The translations under genes and the position numbers were made by a program. Source: Acidovorax sp. (GTDB lineage: Bacteria; Pseudomonadota; Gammaproteobacteria; Burkholderiales; Burkholderiaceae_C). Taken from it: a stretch of DNA of 64,000 nucleotides. Location: assembly GCA_030692685.1 (NCBI GenBank), contig JAUXZO010000045.1:62001-126000 (forward strand), read 5' to 3'. Of this stretch, positions 1-9,296 are shown piece after piece; positions within the stretch are counted from its first letter, which is position 1, and each line of letters begins with the position of its first letter. The notes under the pieces were generated by a model that was not told the origin of the DNA, made no database searches, and was given only the letters and a program-made list of their open reading frames with translations.

Positions 1-368
1 GGGCGCCGTACTCGCGCGTGGCGGCCATCTTTGAGTGGGCGGCGTCTTCGGGCATCACCACCAGGGCGGGCATGTCGAGCAGGCGCGCCGACAGCGCTAT
101 GGCCTGCGCATGGTTGCCAGCAGAGAAGGTCAGCACCCCCCCTTCGCGCTGCGCATCGCTGAATTGCGCCAGTGCGTTGTAGGCGCCGCGAAACTTGAAG
201 GCCCCCGTGCGCTGCAGGTTCTCGCATTTGAAGAACAGCTTGGCACCCAGCCGCTCGTCCATGGTGGTGCAGCACATGACGGGTGTGCGGTGCGCTACGC
301 CGGATAAGCGCTGGGCGGCGTCGGCCACGTCTTGGTAGGTGGGTGGGGTGAGGCTGGGCAAGGTCATT
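1..368 (-). CDS. threonine/serine dehydratase family PLP enzyme (3' part cut by window edge)
   Basis: N-terminal 122 codons of a fold-type II PLP enzyme of the threonine ammonia-lyase / serine racemase / hydroxyaspartate dehydratase group. The start is the ATG at 366-368 on the minus strand. The motif CENLQRTGAFKFRGA carries the PLP-binding lysine at about residue 58, and SAGNHAQ is the glycine-rich phosphate or substrate loop of this family. The product would dehydrate a hydroxy-amino acid (threonine, serine or hydroxyaspartate) to a keto acid and ammonia in the cytosol. The substrate cannot be told from this fragment, and the missing C-terminus would show whether an ACT regulatory domain is present. 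It is read away from the crotonase gene on its right, which lies on the same strand, with a repeat copy between them. Confidence 0.85.
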
Positions 369-440
369 GGTGGCGTCCCTGGGTGCCGGGGCGCACGCTG
401 GCCACGGTTGCCCCATGATAGCCGTTTGTCGCAAGCTTTC

Positions 441-495
441 AAGCCAAATACGCCTCTAGCGCTTGTGCAGTAAGCGGTGGTAGCTATGAATTTTG
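441..495 (-). repeat. AGCGCTT palindromic repeat, copy 1
   Basis: Intergenic copy of the main repeat family: GCCTCTAGCGCTT, a short spacer, TAAGCGGT, then TAGCTATGAA. The right inner arm is diverged (AAGCGGT for AAGCGCT). It lies between the truncated dehydratase and the crotonase gene. Confidence 0.8.
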
Positions 496-616
496 ATGTA
501 TTGACTTCGGAGTGCCTTCGACGGCCTCCGTACTGCAGCAGTTCAAGCGCCCACCTGTCAGCCTACCGATTGTCAGCCTACCGACTTAATGACTTGCCGG
601 TGTGTTGATCGGCGGC

Positions 617-1462
617 TCAGCCCAGCTCGCTGAAGCGTTGCAGCGGCGTCAGCGCCGGAAACTCGCCTGCCCGCTTTTGTTTCATCGCGGTGACCGATTC
701 GCGCACGTGCTGGTTGCTCCAGATCGCGCCTTGCAGCCAGCCCATCTGGCGCAGGCTGTCTTCTACCGAATGGTCGCGCGCGTAGTTCACGGCCTGCTTG
801 GTGCCCCAAATGGCAACAGGGGGTTTGGACGCAATCTCTTGCGCGCATTGCAGGGCGGCGGCCAGCATGGTTTCTTGCGTGTCGAACACCTCATTGACCA
901 GCCCGTAGCCCAGCGCTTTTTGCGCGGGCAGGCGGCGGCCGGTGTAGGCGAGCTCTTTGACTACTCCCAGCGGAATCAGCTTGGGCAAACGCTGCAGCGT
1001 GCCCACGTCGGCCACCATGCCGATGTTGATTTCCTGGATGCAGAAGACGGCGTCGGCGGTGGCGTAGCGCACGCACGCTGCGGTCACCATGTCCACCGCG
1101 CCGCCAATGCAGCCGCCGTGGATGGCTGCGATGACGGGGATGCGCAGGTTTTCGATGCGGGTGAAGGTGGCCTGCATGTCGGTGAGCGAGTCAAAAATGG
1201 CGGCGCGGCCTTCGGGGCTTTGGTCGTCCATCGTGATGGCGCCAGAAAAGGTTTCGAGCGCCATGCCCGCGCTGAAATGTTTGCCCGTGCTGCTGATGAC
1301 CAGCGCCCGCGCCTCGCCCGCCTGGTGCAGGTGGGTCAGCACCTCGTCCAGCTCGCGCCAGAAGGTGGGGTGCATGGTGTTCAGGGCCTCGGGCTTGTTC
1401 AGAACCAGGTGGGCCACATGGTGGGTGATGCTCAGGGTGAAGCAGGTGAGAGGGGTGTTCAT
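617..1462 (-). CDS. enoyl-CoA hydratase/isomerase family protein, dienoyl-CoA isomerase type
   Basis: A 281-residue crotonase-fold protein. The oxyanion-hole segments are KHFSAGMALE (residues 61-70) and IHGGCIGGAVD (114-124). Residues D124, E144 and D152 have the same spacing (20 and 8) as the catalytic Asp/Glu/Asp of mammalian ECH1, and the ADVGTLQRLPK stretch around D152 is typical of that group. This points to a delta3,5-delta2,4-dienoyl-CoA isomerase acting on unsaturated fatty acyl-CoAs in beta-oxidation rather than a plain hydratase. Length fits the family. It sits alone between repeat copies, so no operon partner helps. The isomerase assignment rests on motif recall; a generic hydratase remains possible. 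Confidence 0.85.
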   Translation of the reverse strand: MNTPLTCFTLSITHHVAHLVLNKPEALNTMHPTFWRELDEVLTHLHQAGEARALVISSTGKHFSAGMALETFSGAITMDDQSPEGRAAIFDSLTDMQATFTRIENLRIPVIAAIHGGCIGGAVDMVTAACVRYATADAVFCIQEINIGMVADVGTLQRLPKLIPLGVVKELAYTGRRLPAQKALGYGLVNEVFDTQETMLAAALQCAQEIASKPPVAIWGTKQAVNYARDHSVEDSLRQMGWLQGAIWSNQHVRESVTAMKQKRAGEFPALTPLQRFSELG

Positions 1463-1526
1463 GGGTTGCCACTGTAGACCCGCTTGCGTGCGCAGTGTCG
1501 TCGCCTGGGTGACTTTAGGCTTTCTT

Positions 1527-1567
1527 GGCCTCTAGCGCTTATCCAGTAAGCGCTGATAGCTATAAAA
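1527..1567 (-). repeat. AGCGCTT palindromic repeat, copy 2
   Basis: Well-conserved intergenic copy: GGCCTCTAGCGCTT, spacer ATCCAG, TAAGCGCT, then GATAGCTATAAA. The 7-base arms AGCGCTT and AAGCGCT are perfect. It lies between the crotonase gene and the glycine-rich protein gene. Confidence 0.9.
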
Positions 1568-1654
1568 ACAGGAGTCTTTGGGGTGGTGAGGTTGGCGCGT
1601 GTTGTGCCTTTGGTGCCGGAGGGCGCACCGTTGTTGCGGGTGCGGGTTGGCGGT

Positions 1655-2458
1655 TCAGTCGCCCCCACCCCCGCAGCCGCCGCCATCCCCACCGCCACCG
1701 CCACCGCCGTCTGCACTGTCGGCCCCGCCAAAGTCGCCCGAGCTGCCGCTGTGGCTCCCGTCCGAAAAGCTGGTGCCGCAGTGGGTGCCACCGCCGCCAC
1801 AGCCGCCCCCGTCGCGTTGGCGATCAAGGAGGGAGCAGTCGGGGACGTAGGTAAACCCGCCCGAGATAGCGAACTTGGCATCGAGCGCAAACAGCAAAGG
1901 CAGGCGGCTGGGGGCTTTGGGGTCGATGGATTCCTCCTTGCAGGCCCAGTACCAGGCGCGGCGCAGTCCGTCGTTGTGGCGGGCCTTTTTGCCCAGGGCC
2001 TCGGCGGGGGTGTGGTGCAAGAAGAACCCCAGGGCGTCGCGGCACCAGAGTTTGTAGGCCTGGGTGTGCAGGATGAACTCATGCCACAGCGCATCGACCG
2101 CCTTGGAAGGCATGGCCACAAACTGCTTGTTGCTGCGCAGGCACGCCATGAAGAACTGGCGCAGGCCCCGTTCGACCAGTTCGCAGTCGCGGGGGCTGAG
2201 GTGCGGGTAGGTTTCGCGCAGCTTGCGCTGCAAAAAGCGGGGCAGCGGGGCTTCGCGGATGTGGTTCTGGCGGACGGATTGGGTCCAGTGCCTCACCAGG
2301 GCGATGAGGACCACGGTGACAAAGACGTAAAAAATCCACACCCCACGCAAGCGCCAGGCGCCTGTAAAAATCCCGGCAAAGGCCAGCACCCAGAACATGA
2401 TGGCCAACAGCATGACCTTGTCGCCCAGACGCAGCAGCAGGTTTTCGAATCGTTTCAT
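1655..2458 (-). CDS. membrane-anchored glycine-rich domain protein (DUF1399-like)
   Basis: 267 residues from the ATG at 2456-2458, preceded by a strong GGAGGG Shine-Dalgarno; an upstream in-frame ATG lacks one. Two hydrophobic segments (about residues 14-34 and 39-56) form an N-terminal hairpin. The soluble part carries the pattern VDALWHEFILHTQAY (121-135) followed by FFLHH, which I recognise from the glycine-rich domain-containing (DUF1399-type) proteins. The last 60 residues are almost pure Gly/Ser/Asp with isolated Cys and His, ending in alternating poly-Gly and Asp. Function is unknown. The tail resembles those of secreted or surface-associated low-complexity proteins, but no signal peptide is clear apart from the first membrane segment. 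Confidence 0.75.
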   Translation of the reverse strand: MKRFENLLLRLGDKVMLLAIMFWVLAFAGIFTGAWRLRGVWIFYVFVTVVLIALVRHWTQSVRQNHIREAPLPRFLQRKLRETYPHLSPRDCELVERGLRQFFMACLRSNKQFVAMPSKAVDALWHEFILHTQAYKLWCRDALGFFLHHTPAEALGKKARHNDGLRRAWYWACKEESIDPKAPSRLPLLFALDAKFAISGGFTYVPDCSLLDRQRDGGGCGGGGTHCGTSFSDGSHSGSSGDFGGADSADGGGGGGGDGGGCGGGGD

Positions 2459-2705
2459 CGTCCCTCCTTTTTTTGTTATGTCTGGCGATTTCACGACTGC
2501 CATATGACTAATGAATGACACTTTTTGGTGTGTCGTCAAATGGTCACGAGTGCTTCCTGAAGCCCGAAGCTCGCGGGCCTCTTGGGTGTTTTTTGGGCAG
2601 CTGAGGGCGTGGGTTTGCTATGGTTCCAGGGACGCGGATTTTGGGCTTTGCCTACGCCTACGCCTACGCCAATGAGGTAGAGCGTGCGACGCCCCACCCG
2701 AATGC

Positions 2706-4226
2706 TCAACGGCGCTTGCTGCCGCCGAAGATGCTGCCCAGCACTCCGCGCAAGATCTCTTTCCCCAGCGAGGTACCCATGGTGCGCACGGCCGACTTGG
2801 CCATGGTTTGGGCCAGGCCGTCGCGTTTGCCGCCGCGCGGGCCGGTGCTGCCAAACAGCACATCGTTGAGGCCACCCATCAGGCCGCCACCGCCGTCTTC
2901 GGAGTTCGCGGGCGTGCCTTTGCCATTGGCAGGTGCCTGCGCGCTGGCTTCGGCGGCGCGGCCCTTGAGTTTTTCGTAGGCCGACTCGCGGTCTACCACC
3001 TTCTCGTACACGCCCGCCACCAACGAGCCAGCCATCAGCACTTTGCGCTGTTGTGGCGTGATGGGCCCCAGCTGGCTGCCCGGGGGCAGCACAAACACCC
3101 GTTCGGTGATGCTGGGGCGGCCTTTGGCATCCAGAAAACTGATCAGCGCCTCGCCCACGGCCAGCTCGGTGATGGCGGTTTCAATATCGAGGCCCGGCTT
3201 TTGCCGCATGGTGGTGGCGGTGGCCTTCACAGCCTTCTGGTCACGCGGGGTGAAGGCGCGCAGCGCGTGCTGCACGCGGTTGCCCAGCTGGGCCAGTACG
3301 CTGTCAGGGATGTCGAGCGGGTTTTGCGTAACAAAATACACGCCCACGCCCTTGGATCGCACCAGTCGCACCACCAGTTCGATGCGCTCGACCAGCACCT
3401 TGGGAGCCTCGTTGAACAGCAGGTGGGCTTCGTCGAAGAAGAACACCAGCTTGGGCTGCTCGGGGTCGCCGATTTCGGGCAGTTGCTCGAACAGCTCGGA
3501 CAGCATCCATAACAAAAAGGTGGCGTACAGGCGCGGCGAGTTCATCAGCTTGTCGGCCGCCAGGATGTTGACCACGCCCTGGCCGTCCACCGTCTGCATG
3601 AAGTCGTTGATGTCGAGCATGGGCTCGCCAAAAAACTCTGTGCCGCCTTGTTGCTCGATCTGCAGCAACCCGCGCTGGATGGCGCCCACGCTGGCGGCGC
3701 TGACGTTGCCGTATTCGGTGGTGAACTCCTTGGCGTTGTCGCCCACGTACTGCAGCATGGCGCGCAGGTCTTTCAAATCCAGCAGCAGCATGCCGTTGTC
3801 GTCGGCAATCTTGAACACCAGGTTGAGCACGCCCAGCTGGGTCTCGTTGAGGTTGAGCATGCGCCCCAGCAGCAGGGGGCCCATGTCAGACACGGTGGCA
3901 CGCACCGGGTGGCCTTGTTCGCCAAACACGTCCCACAGCGTTGTGGGGCAGGCCAGCGGCGTGGGCAGATCCAGCCCCCGCTCCTTGAGCACAGCAGCCA
4001 GCTTTTCGCCAATCTTGCCGGGCTGGCTGGCACCGGTGAGGTCGCCCTTCACGTCCGCCATGAACACCGGAACACCAATGCGGGAGAAATTTTCAGCCAG
4101 AGTTTGCAGCGTGACGGTTTTGCCGGTCCCCGTCGCCCCGGTAATCAGTCCGTGGCGGTTGGCGAGGCTGGGAAGGAGGTGGCATTCGGTGGTGTTGTGC
4201 TTGGCAATGAGCATGGGTTCGGCCAT
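2706..4226 (-). CDS. DUF853 (HerA/YjgR-like) P-loop ATPase
   Basis: 506 residues. Walker A is GATGTGKT (residues 30-37) and Walker B lies in [12 protein letters not shown], near residue 265. The sequence follows the DUF853 / YjgR family throughout ([16 protein letters not shown], then [18 protein letters not shown]). These are HerA/FtsK-type ATPases of unknown cellular role, probably hexameric and acting on DNA or as molecular pumps. The C-terminal 70 residues are Ala/Gly/Lys-rich and end in the basic string GGSKRR, as in relatives. The gene is divergent from yebC with 78 bp between the starts, so the two promoters share that gap. Confidence 0.9.
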   Translation of the reverse strand: MAEPMLIAKHNTTECHLLPSLANRHGLITGATGTGKTVTLQTLAENFSRIGVPVFMADVKGDLTGASQPGKIGEKLAAVLKERGLDLPTPLACPTTLWDVFGEQGHPVRATVSDMGPLLLGRMLNLNETQLGVLNLVFKIADDNGMLLLDLKDLRAMLQYVGDNAKEFTTEYGNVSAASVGAIQRGLLQIEQQGGTEFFGEPMLDINDFMQTVDGQGVVNILAADKLMNSPRLYATFLLWMLSELFEQLPEIGDPEQPKLVFFFDEAHLLFNEAPKVLVERIELVVRLVRSKGVGVYFVTQNPLDIPDSVLAQLGNRVQHALRAFTPRDQKAVKATATTMRQKPGLDIETAITELAVGEALISFLDAKGRPSITERVFVLPPGSQLGPITPQQRKVLMAGSLVAGVYEKVVDRESAYEKLKGRAAEASAQAPANGKGTPANSEDGGGGLMGGLNDVLFGSTGPRGGKRDGLAQTMAKSAVRTMGTSLGKEILRGVLGSIFGGSKRR

Positions 4227-4304
4227 TTGGGGTTTCCTCCGGGGAGCGGTTCTGCAAAAAGTAAAATCAACCGACTAGATTAAATCAATACAAAAGGACT
4301 TCAC

Positions 4305-5024
4305 GTGGCAGGACACAGTAAATGGGCGAATATCCAGCACCGCAAAGGTCGCCAGGATGAAAAACGCGGCAAGATCTGGACTCGCATCATTCGTGAAATC
4401 ACTGTAGCTGCCCGCTCTGGCGGGGGCGATCTGTCTGCCAACCCCCGTTTGCGTCTGGCGGTGGACAAGGCCAAGGCGGCCAATATGCCCGCCGACCGCA
4501 TCAAATACAACATCGACAAGGCCACCGGCAATGCCGAAGGCCTTACCTACGAAGAAATCCGCTACGAAGGCTATGGCATCGGTGGCGCGGCCATCATGAT
4601 CGACACCATGACCGACAACCGGGTGCGCACCGTGGCTGAAGTGCGCCACGCTTTCAGCAAGCACGGTGGCAACATGGGGACCGAAGGCTCGGTGGTGTTC
4701 CAGTTCAAACATTGTGGCCAGCTGATTTTTGCCCCTGGCACCAATGAAGACAAGGTGATGGAAGTGGCCTTGGAGGCAGGCGCCGAAGACGTGGTGACCG
4801 ACGATGATGGCGCGGTGGAGGTGCTGACCGCCCCGGCCGACTTCGAAGCAGTGAAAAATGCGCTGGAGGCCGCAGGCCTGACCCCCGAAGTGGCGAGCGT
4901 GACCATGCGGCCTGAAAACACCATCGAGCTGACAGGCGAAGACGCCGCCAAGATGCAAAAGCTACTGGATGTGCTGGAAGACCTGGACGACACCCAAGAG
5001 GTCTATCACAACGCGGCACTGTGA
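4305..5024 (+). CDS. yebC: YebC/PmpR (TACO1) family regulatory protein
   Basis: 239 residues starting at GTG (4305-4307) with AAGGA seven bases upstream. The N-terminus [15 protein letters not shown] is the hallmark of the family. These proteins were described as DNA-binding transcriptional regulators and more recently as translation factors that relieve ribosome stalling on proline stretches, as mitochondrial TACO1 does. Length and sequence are fully typical and no residue looks out of place. The gene is followed by purD on the same strand 114 bp later. Confidence 0.96.
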   Translation: MAGHSKWANIQHRKGRQDEKRGKIWTRIIREITVAARSGGGDLSANPRLRLAVDKAKAANMPADRIKYNIDKATGNAEGLTYEEIRYEGYGIGGAAIMIDTMTDNRVRTVAEVRHAFSKHGGNMGTEGSVVFQFKHCGQLIFAPGTNEDKVMEVALEAGAEDVVTDDDGAVEVLTAPADFEAVKNALEAAGLTPEVASVTMRPENTIELTGEDAAKMQKLLDVLEDLDDTQEVYHNAAL

Positions 5025-5138
5025 CTCTGTCCCAGTGGATCAACGCTTTTTTCTTGCCCTGATTTGTTTTTCGACTGATATTTCCCCGAACCCCGCCCAG
5101 CAGCGCTGCGCTGCGGGCCGGGTTCACCAAAGGTTCCT

Positions 5139-6434
5139 ATGAAAGTACTTGTGATTGGTGGCGGCGGCCGTGAACACGCGATGGCGTGGAAACTGAGCGA
5201 GTCCCCCAAGGTGACCAAGGTGTTTGTGGCGCCCGGCAACGGCGGCACGGCCTTGAACTCCAAGCTCGAAAACGTGGCCATTTCCGACGTGCGTGAACTG
5301 CGCCTGTGGGCCCAGGCTGAGAAGATCGCGCTGACGGTGGTGGGCCCTGAGGCGCCGCTGGCCGCTGGCGTGGTCGATGAATTCCGCGCCAACGGCATGC
5401 GCATCTTTGGGCCGACCAAGGCTGCCGCCCAGCTCGAAAGCTCCAAGGCCTTTTCCAAGGCCTTCATGCGCCGCCACGGCATCCCCACGGCCGACTACGA
5501 CACCTTCACCGACCCGGCCGCCGCCCACGCCTTTGTGGACCGCCTGGGCGCGCCCATCGTCATCAAGGCCGACGGCCTGGCGGCTGGCAAGGGTGTGGTC
5601 GTGGCCATGACGCTGCAAGAGGCCCACGATGCCGTGGACTTCATGCTGGTGGACAACAAATACGGTGTGACGCACAACGAGGGCGCCGACGGCAAGGCCG
5701 AGCCGCGCGTGGTGATCGAAGCGTTTCTTGAGGGCGAAGAAGCCTCCTTCATCGTGCTGTGCGACGGCAAGAACGTGGTGGCCCTGGCCACCAGCCAAGA
5801 CCACAAGCGCCTCAAAGACGGCGACGAAGGCCCCAACACCGGTGGCATGGGCGCCTACTCGCCCGCGCCCGTTGTCACGGCCGATGTGCATGCCCGCGCC
5901 ATGCGCGAGATCATCATGCCCACCATCCGGGGCATGGAAAAAGACGGCATCCCCTACACCGGTTTCCTGTACGCCGGCTTGATGATCGACGCCAAGGGCC
6001 AGCCCAAGACGCTCGAATTCAACTGCCGCATGGGCGACCCCGAGACCCAGCCCATCCTGATGCGCCTGAAGAGCGATTTCAGCGATGTGATGGGTGCTGC
6101 GGCCGACGGCAAGCTCGATCAGGTCGAGCTGCAGTGGGACCGCCGCACCGCACTGGGCGTGGTGATGGCCGCCCATGGCTACCCGGAAAACCCACGCAAG
6201 GGCGACGCCATCATCGGCTTGCCTGCAGAGGCGGATGACGCGGTGGTGTTCCATGCGGGTACAGCGCTCAAGGATGGCGTGGTCAGCGTGACGGGCGGCC
6301 GCGTGTTGTGCGTGACCGTGCTGGCCGACAGCGTCAAGCAGGCGCAGCAGCGTGCTTACGATGTGGCGCGTGGCATTCAGTTCGACGGCGCCCAGTACCG
6401 CCGCGACATCGGTTTTCGCGCCCTGAAAAGCTGA
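5139..6434 (+). CDS. purD: phosphoribosylamine--glycine ligase (GARS)
   Basis: 431 residues, the usual length of PurD. The N-domain begins [17 protein letters not shown]. The ATP-grasp region includes [11 protein letters not shown] and the metal-binding stretch [11 protein letters not shown]. The enzyme joins glycine to 5-phosphoribosylamine with ATP in the second step of de novo purine synthesis, in the cytosol. Its TGA overlaps the hemF ATG by one base (ATGA-type junction at 6432-6436), which implies translational coupling of the two genes. Start ATG at 5139 follows AAAGG. Confidence 0.97.
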   Translation: MKVLVIGGGGREHAMAWKLSESPKVTKVFVAPGNGGTALNSKLENVAISDVRELRLWAQAEKIALTVVGPEAPLAAGVVDEFRANGMRIFGPTKAAAQLESSKAFSKAFMRRHGIPTADYDTFTDPAAAHAFVDRLGAPIVIKADGLAAGKGVVVAMTLQEAHDAVDFMLVDNKYGVTHNEGADGKAEPRVVIEAFLEGEEASFIVLCDGKNVVALATSQDHKRLKDGDEGPNTGGMGAYSPAPVVTADVHARAMREIIMPTIRGMEKDGIPYTGFLYAGLMIDAKGQPKTLEFNCRMGDPETQPILMRLKSDFSDVMGAAADGKLDQVELQWDRRTALGVVMAAHGYPENPRKGDAIIGLPAEADDAVVFHAGTALKDGVVSVTGGRVLCVTVLADSVKQAQQRAYDVARGIQFDGAQYRRDIGFRALKS

Positions 6435-7414
6435 TGGCAGACGCTCAGACCTTGAACCCTGCCGACACCGTGGCCCGTGTGCGCAGCTACCTGCAGGGCT
6501 TGCAGGCGCGCATCACCGATGCGCTCGAAGCCGTGGAAGGCCCGCAAGGCGAGGGCGGCGCGCGCTTTCTGGCCGATTCCTGGAGCAAGCCGCCGGGCGA
6601 GCCGCTGCAGGGTGACGGCATTACCAAGATCATGGAAGGCGGCCGCGTGTTTGAGCGTGCGGGCTGCGGCTTTAGCCATGTGCGCGGCCCACAACTGCCG
6701 CCCTCGGCGACGCAGCACCGGCCCGAGCTGGCGGGTGCGCCGTTTGAGGCCATGGGCGTGTCGCTGGTGTTCCACCCGCGCAACCCGTACGTGCCCACGG
6801 TGCACATGAACGTGCGCATGATCGCGGCTGGCCACCCAGGGCAGGCGCCCACCTGCTGGTTTGGGGGGGGCATGGACCTCACGCCGTACTATGGCTTTGA
6901 GGAAGACGCGGTGCACTTTCACCGCACCTGCCGCGATGCGCTGGCACCGTTTGGCGACGACAAGTACCCGCGCTTCAAGCAATGGTGCGACGAATACTTC
7001 TACCTCAAGCACCGCAGCGAGCAGCGCGGAGTGGGCGGGGTGTTTTACGACGACTTCTCGGAACTCGGTTTTGAGCAGAGTCTGGCGATGACGCAATCGG
7101 TCGGCGATGCCTTTCTGGCGGCCTATTTGCCCATCGTGGAAAAGCGCCAAGGCATGCCGTACGGCGAGCGCGAACGCGACTTCCAGCTTTACCGCCGTGG
7201 CCGGTATGTGGAGTTCAACCTGGTGTGGGACCGGGGCACCCACTTCGGACTGCAGTCGGGCGGCCGCACGGAGTCGATTTTGTTGTCAATGCCGCCGCTG
7301 GTGTCGTGGTCATACCAGCGTTCTGATGCGTCGGATTCGGCCGAAGCTGCGCTTTTGCAGCGCTTTTTGGTGCGCCGCGATTGGCTCGCAGAGGGGGTTG
7401 TCACCACGCCCTGA
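6434..7414 (+). CDS. hemF: oxygen-dependent coproporphyrinogen III oxidase
   Basis: 326 residues. The ATG that overlaps the purD stop is chosen because the family sequence begins there; in-frame codons further upstream lie inside purD. Characteristic stretches are [15 protein letters not shown] near the N-terminus, [21 protein letters not shown] and [19 protein letters not shown]. It catalyses the aerobic oxidative decarboxylation of coproporphyrinogen III to protoporphyrinogen IX in haem synthesis. In many Burkholderiales nadD follows hemF; here a degenerate repeat and rsfS follow instead. Confidence 0.97.
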   Translation: MADAQTLNPADTVARVRSYLQGLQARITDALEAVEGPQGEGGARFLADSWSKPPGEPLQGDGITKIMEGGRVFERAGCGFSHVRGPQLPPSATQHRPELAGAPFEAMGVSLVFHPRNPYVPTVHMNVRMIAAGHPGQAPTCWFGGGMDLTPYYGFEEDAVHFHRTCRDALAPFGDDKYPRFKQWCDEYFYLKHRSEQRGVGGVFYDDFSELGFEQSLAMTQSVGDAFLAAYLPIVEKRQGMPYGERERDFQLYRRGRYVEFNLVWDRGTHFGLQSGGRTESILLSMPPLVSWSYQRSDASDSAEAALLQRFLVRRDWLAEGVVTTP

Positions 7415-7433
7415 AAGCTGCGAGAAGCGTAAA

Positions 7434-7497
7434 AGCTATAATTTCAATAGCTGCCCGCGCATTTCACACCAGCGCAAGAGGCCAAAAACACCTCAAA
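7434..7497 (+). repeat. AGCGCTT palindromic repeat, copy 3 (degenerate)
   Basis: Decayed copy: AGCTATAATTTCAATAGCTGCC, then GCGC and AGCGCAAGAGGCCAAAAA, ending CCTCAAA. The outer TAGCT arms and the AGAGGCCAAA tail are clear, but the central palindrome has diverged. It occupies most of the hemF-rsfS gap. Confidence 0.65.
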
Positions 7498-7608
7498 CTG
7501 CCGCAGCGCCAAAGCGCAACACCGGCGCAACACCCAAGGCGCAGCCCTACTGGTTGCGCGCTGCGTTGCACGCTATATTGATTCCATTCTCTTTCTATTC
7601 ACCGCCTG

Positions 7609-8508
7609 ATGACCACCTCCACCAAATCGGAAACCGCCGCTAAAAAAGACGTCTCCAAACTCCAGCGCGCCATCGTCGATGGCCTGGAGGACGTCAAGGC
7701 GCAAGACATCCAGGTCTTCAACACCGAGCATCTCTCGCCGCTGTTTGAACGGGTGATCGTGGCATCGGGCACCTCCAACCGCCAGACCAAGGCCCTGGCC
7801 GCCAGCGTGCGCGACGCGGTCAAAGAAGCCGGCTTCACCAAGCCGCGCATCGAAGGCGAAGAAAACGGCGAATGGATCATCGTGGACTGCGGCGCAGCCG
7901 TGGCACACATCATGCAGCCCGCCATCCGCCAGTATTACCGTCTGGAAGAGCTGTGGGGCGACACGCCAGTGCGCCTGAAGCTGGGTGCAGCCAAGCCTGT
8001 CTCTAGCGCCGCGACAGAGCTGGCCCAAAAGAAGTCGGCCCAGAAGGCTGCCAAGTCAGACGCGAAGGCCACTGGCAAGGCGCCTGCCAAAAAGGCAGCA
8101 GCACCTGTGGTGGCAGCCCGGTCGGGCAAAGCCACTGTCAAGGCTGTTGCCAAGACAGCCGCCAAGACAGCCGCGGCTCCTGCCAAGTCTGCAGCCAGGC
8201 CGGCTGCAAAAACATCTGCCAAAGCACCCGCCAAAGCGCCCGCCAAGGCACCTGCAAAAACCACCAACAAGGCGCCCGCGAAAAGCAGCAGTGCTGCCAA
8301 GGCTGCACCAGCCAAGGCACCCGCAAAACCAACCACTGCCGCCAAGAAACCCGCAGCCACCAAGGCTCCGATCAAGACCGTGGTGGTCAAGCCATCGGCC
8401 CCACGCAGCAAAACCGCTGCTGCCGCCAAGACCGGTGCCAAGCCGACGTCCGCACGCGGCGGAGCACCAGCCAAGCCTGCAGCCAAGAGGGCACCGGGCC
8501 GCAAGTGA
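7609..8508 (+). CDS. rsfS: ribosomal silencing factor RsfS with long Lys/Ala/Pro C-terminal extension
   Basis: 299 residues. Residues about 15-120 are the RsfS/Iojap domain (LEDVKAQDIQVF, FERVIVASGTSNRQTKALA, GEWIIVDCGAAVAHIM, YYRLEELWG). This domain binds ribosomal protein uL14 and blocks subunit joining in starvation. The family is normally only about 105-130 residues. Here a tail of about 170 residues follows, made of Ala, Lys, Pro, Thr and Ser with repeated KAPAK units and ending KRAPGRK, like a histone-H1-type basic tail. The reading frame is intact and ends 56 bp before rlmH, the usual neighbour. The tail could bind nucleic acid; that is inference. Confidence 0.93.
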   Translation: MTTSTKSETAAKKDVSKLQRAIVDGLEDVKAQDIQVFNTEHLSPLFERVIVASGTSNRQTKALAASVRDAVKEAGFTKPRIEGEENGEWIIVDCGAAVAHIMQPAIRQYYRLEELWGDTPVRLKLGAAKPVSSAATELAQKKSAQKAAKSDAKATGKAPAKKAAAPVVAARSGKATVKAVAKTAAKTAAAPAKSAARPAAKTSAKAPAKAPAKAPAKTTNKAPAKSSSAAKAAPAKAPAKPTTAAKKPAATKAPIKTVVVKPSAPRSKTAAAAKTGAKPTSARGGAPAKPAAKRAPGRK

Positions 8509-8564
8509 TCGGTGGTGCCTCGGCCCTTCGATATCGCCCCTCAGCGCACAGCGCCTGACCCGCC

Positions 8565-9032
8565 ATGAAGCTGTTGATCGTGGCCGTGGGTCAGCGCGTG
8601 CCCGACTGGGCGCAGACCGCCTACGACGACTACGCCAAGCGGTTTCCGTTTGAGATCAAGGTCGAACTCAAGGCCGTCAAGACCGAACCCCGTGGCTCCA
8701 AAACCCTGGAGACGCTGTATGCCGCCGAGCGCGAGCGCATTGAAGCCGCCATCCCCCGTGGCACACGCGTGGTGGCGCTGGACGAGCGCGGCACCAACCT
8801 CACCACCAAGGCCCTGGCCGAGCGCCTGAAAGGCTGGCAGCTGGGAGGCGGCGATGTGGCGCTGGTCATCGGCGGCCCGGACGGGCTCGACCCCGCGTTC
8901 CGCCAGGGCGCACACGAACGCATTCGCCTGTCTGACCTGACCTTGCCGCACGCCATGGTGCGGGTGTTGCTCATCGAGCAGCTGTACCGCGCGTGGTCGG
9001 TGAATGCCGGACACCCGTACCACCGCGAATGA
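8565..9032 (+). CDS. rlmH: 23S rRNA (pseudouridine1915-N3)-methyltransferase RlmH
   Basis: 155 residues, the standard size of this SPOUT-fold methyltransferase. VIGGPDGLD is the SAM-binding knot, and the C-terminal [18 protein letters not shown] is the nearly invariant end of the family. It methylates pseudouridine 1915 in helix 69 of 23S rRNA on assembled 70S ribosomes. It lies in the conserved ribosome-related run rsfS-rlmH-maf-rng, with a repeat pair inserted before maf. Confidence 0.97.
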   Translation: MKLLIVAVGQRVPDWAQTAYDDYAKRFPFEIKVELKAVKTEPRGSKTLETLYAAERERIEAAIPRGTRVVALDERGTNLTTKALAERLKGWQLGGGDVALVIGGPDGLDPAFRQGAHERIRLSDLTLPHAMVRVLLIEQLYRAWSVNAGHPYHRE

Positions 9033-9064
9033 GGTGTTGCAACCATGGGTGTGGCGCACGGTAC

Positions 9065-9106
9065 TATGCTATTGATAGCTGCTAGCGCTTGATGGATAAG
9101 CGTTAG
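9065..9106 (+). repeat. AGCGCTT palindromic repeat, copy 4
   Basis: TGCTATTGATAGCTGCTAGCGCTT followed by GATGGA and TAAGCGTTAG. The copy is truncated directly at the left end of the long-hairpin element starting at 9106, so the AGAGGCC tail is missing. Confidence 0.8.
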
Positions 9107-9268
9107 GGAGCCTCTGAGCGTATCGCCGCGTCGTGTGCATCTGCGGTCTCGGTCGGTCTGCGTTGTTGCAAATACTCGCAATAGCTACGGCTATTGCTGC
9201 GTTTTGCGCCTGGCAGTCCATCCCGATCCGCAGCGCACACTTACCGCTCGATTCGTGCAGAGGCTCCC
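9106..9268. repeat. long-hairpin repeat element, copy 1 (MITE-like)
   Basis: A 163-bp imperfect palindrome. The ends are an exact 11-base inverted repeat (GGGAGCCTCTG and CAGAGGCTCCC), and the arms stay partly complementary for about 45 bases. The centre is a perfect 8-base stem GCAATAGC/GCTATTGC with a TACG loop. A second copy lies at 17249-17421. Neither contains a plausible gene. The structure fits a non-autonomous mobile palindrome or a transcribed hairpin. It separates rlmH from maf, genes that are usually adjacent. Confidence 0.85.
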
Positions 9269-9296
9269 TCAGCCGATTTTGACTATAAATCTGTTC

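Noticed and set aside
1583-2518. Plus-strand frame of 311 codons over the glycine-rich gene
   Set aside because: The translation is Ala/Val-rich shadow sequence; the minus strand has a ribosome-binding site, membrane segments and a known domain.
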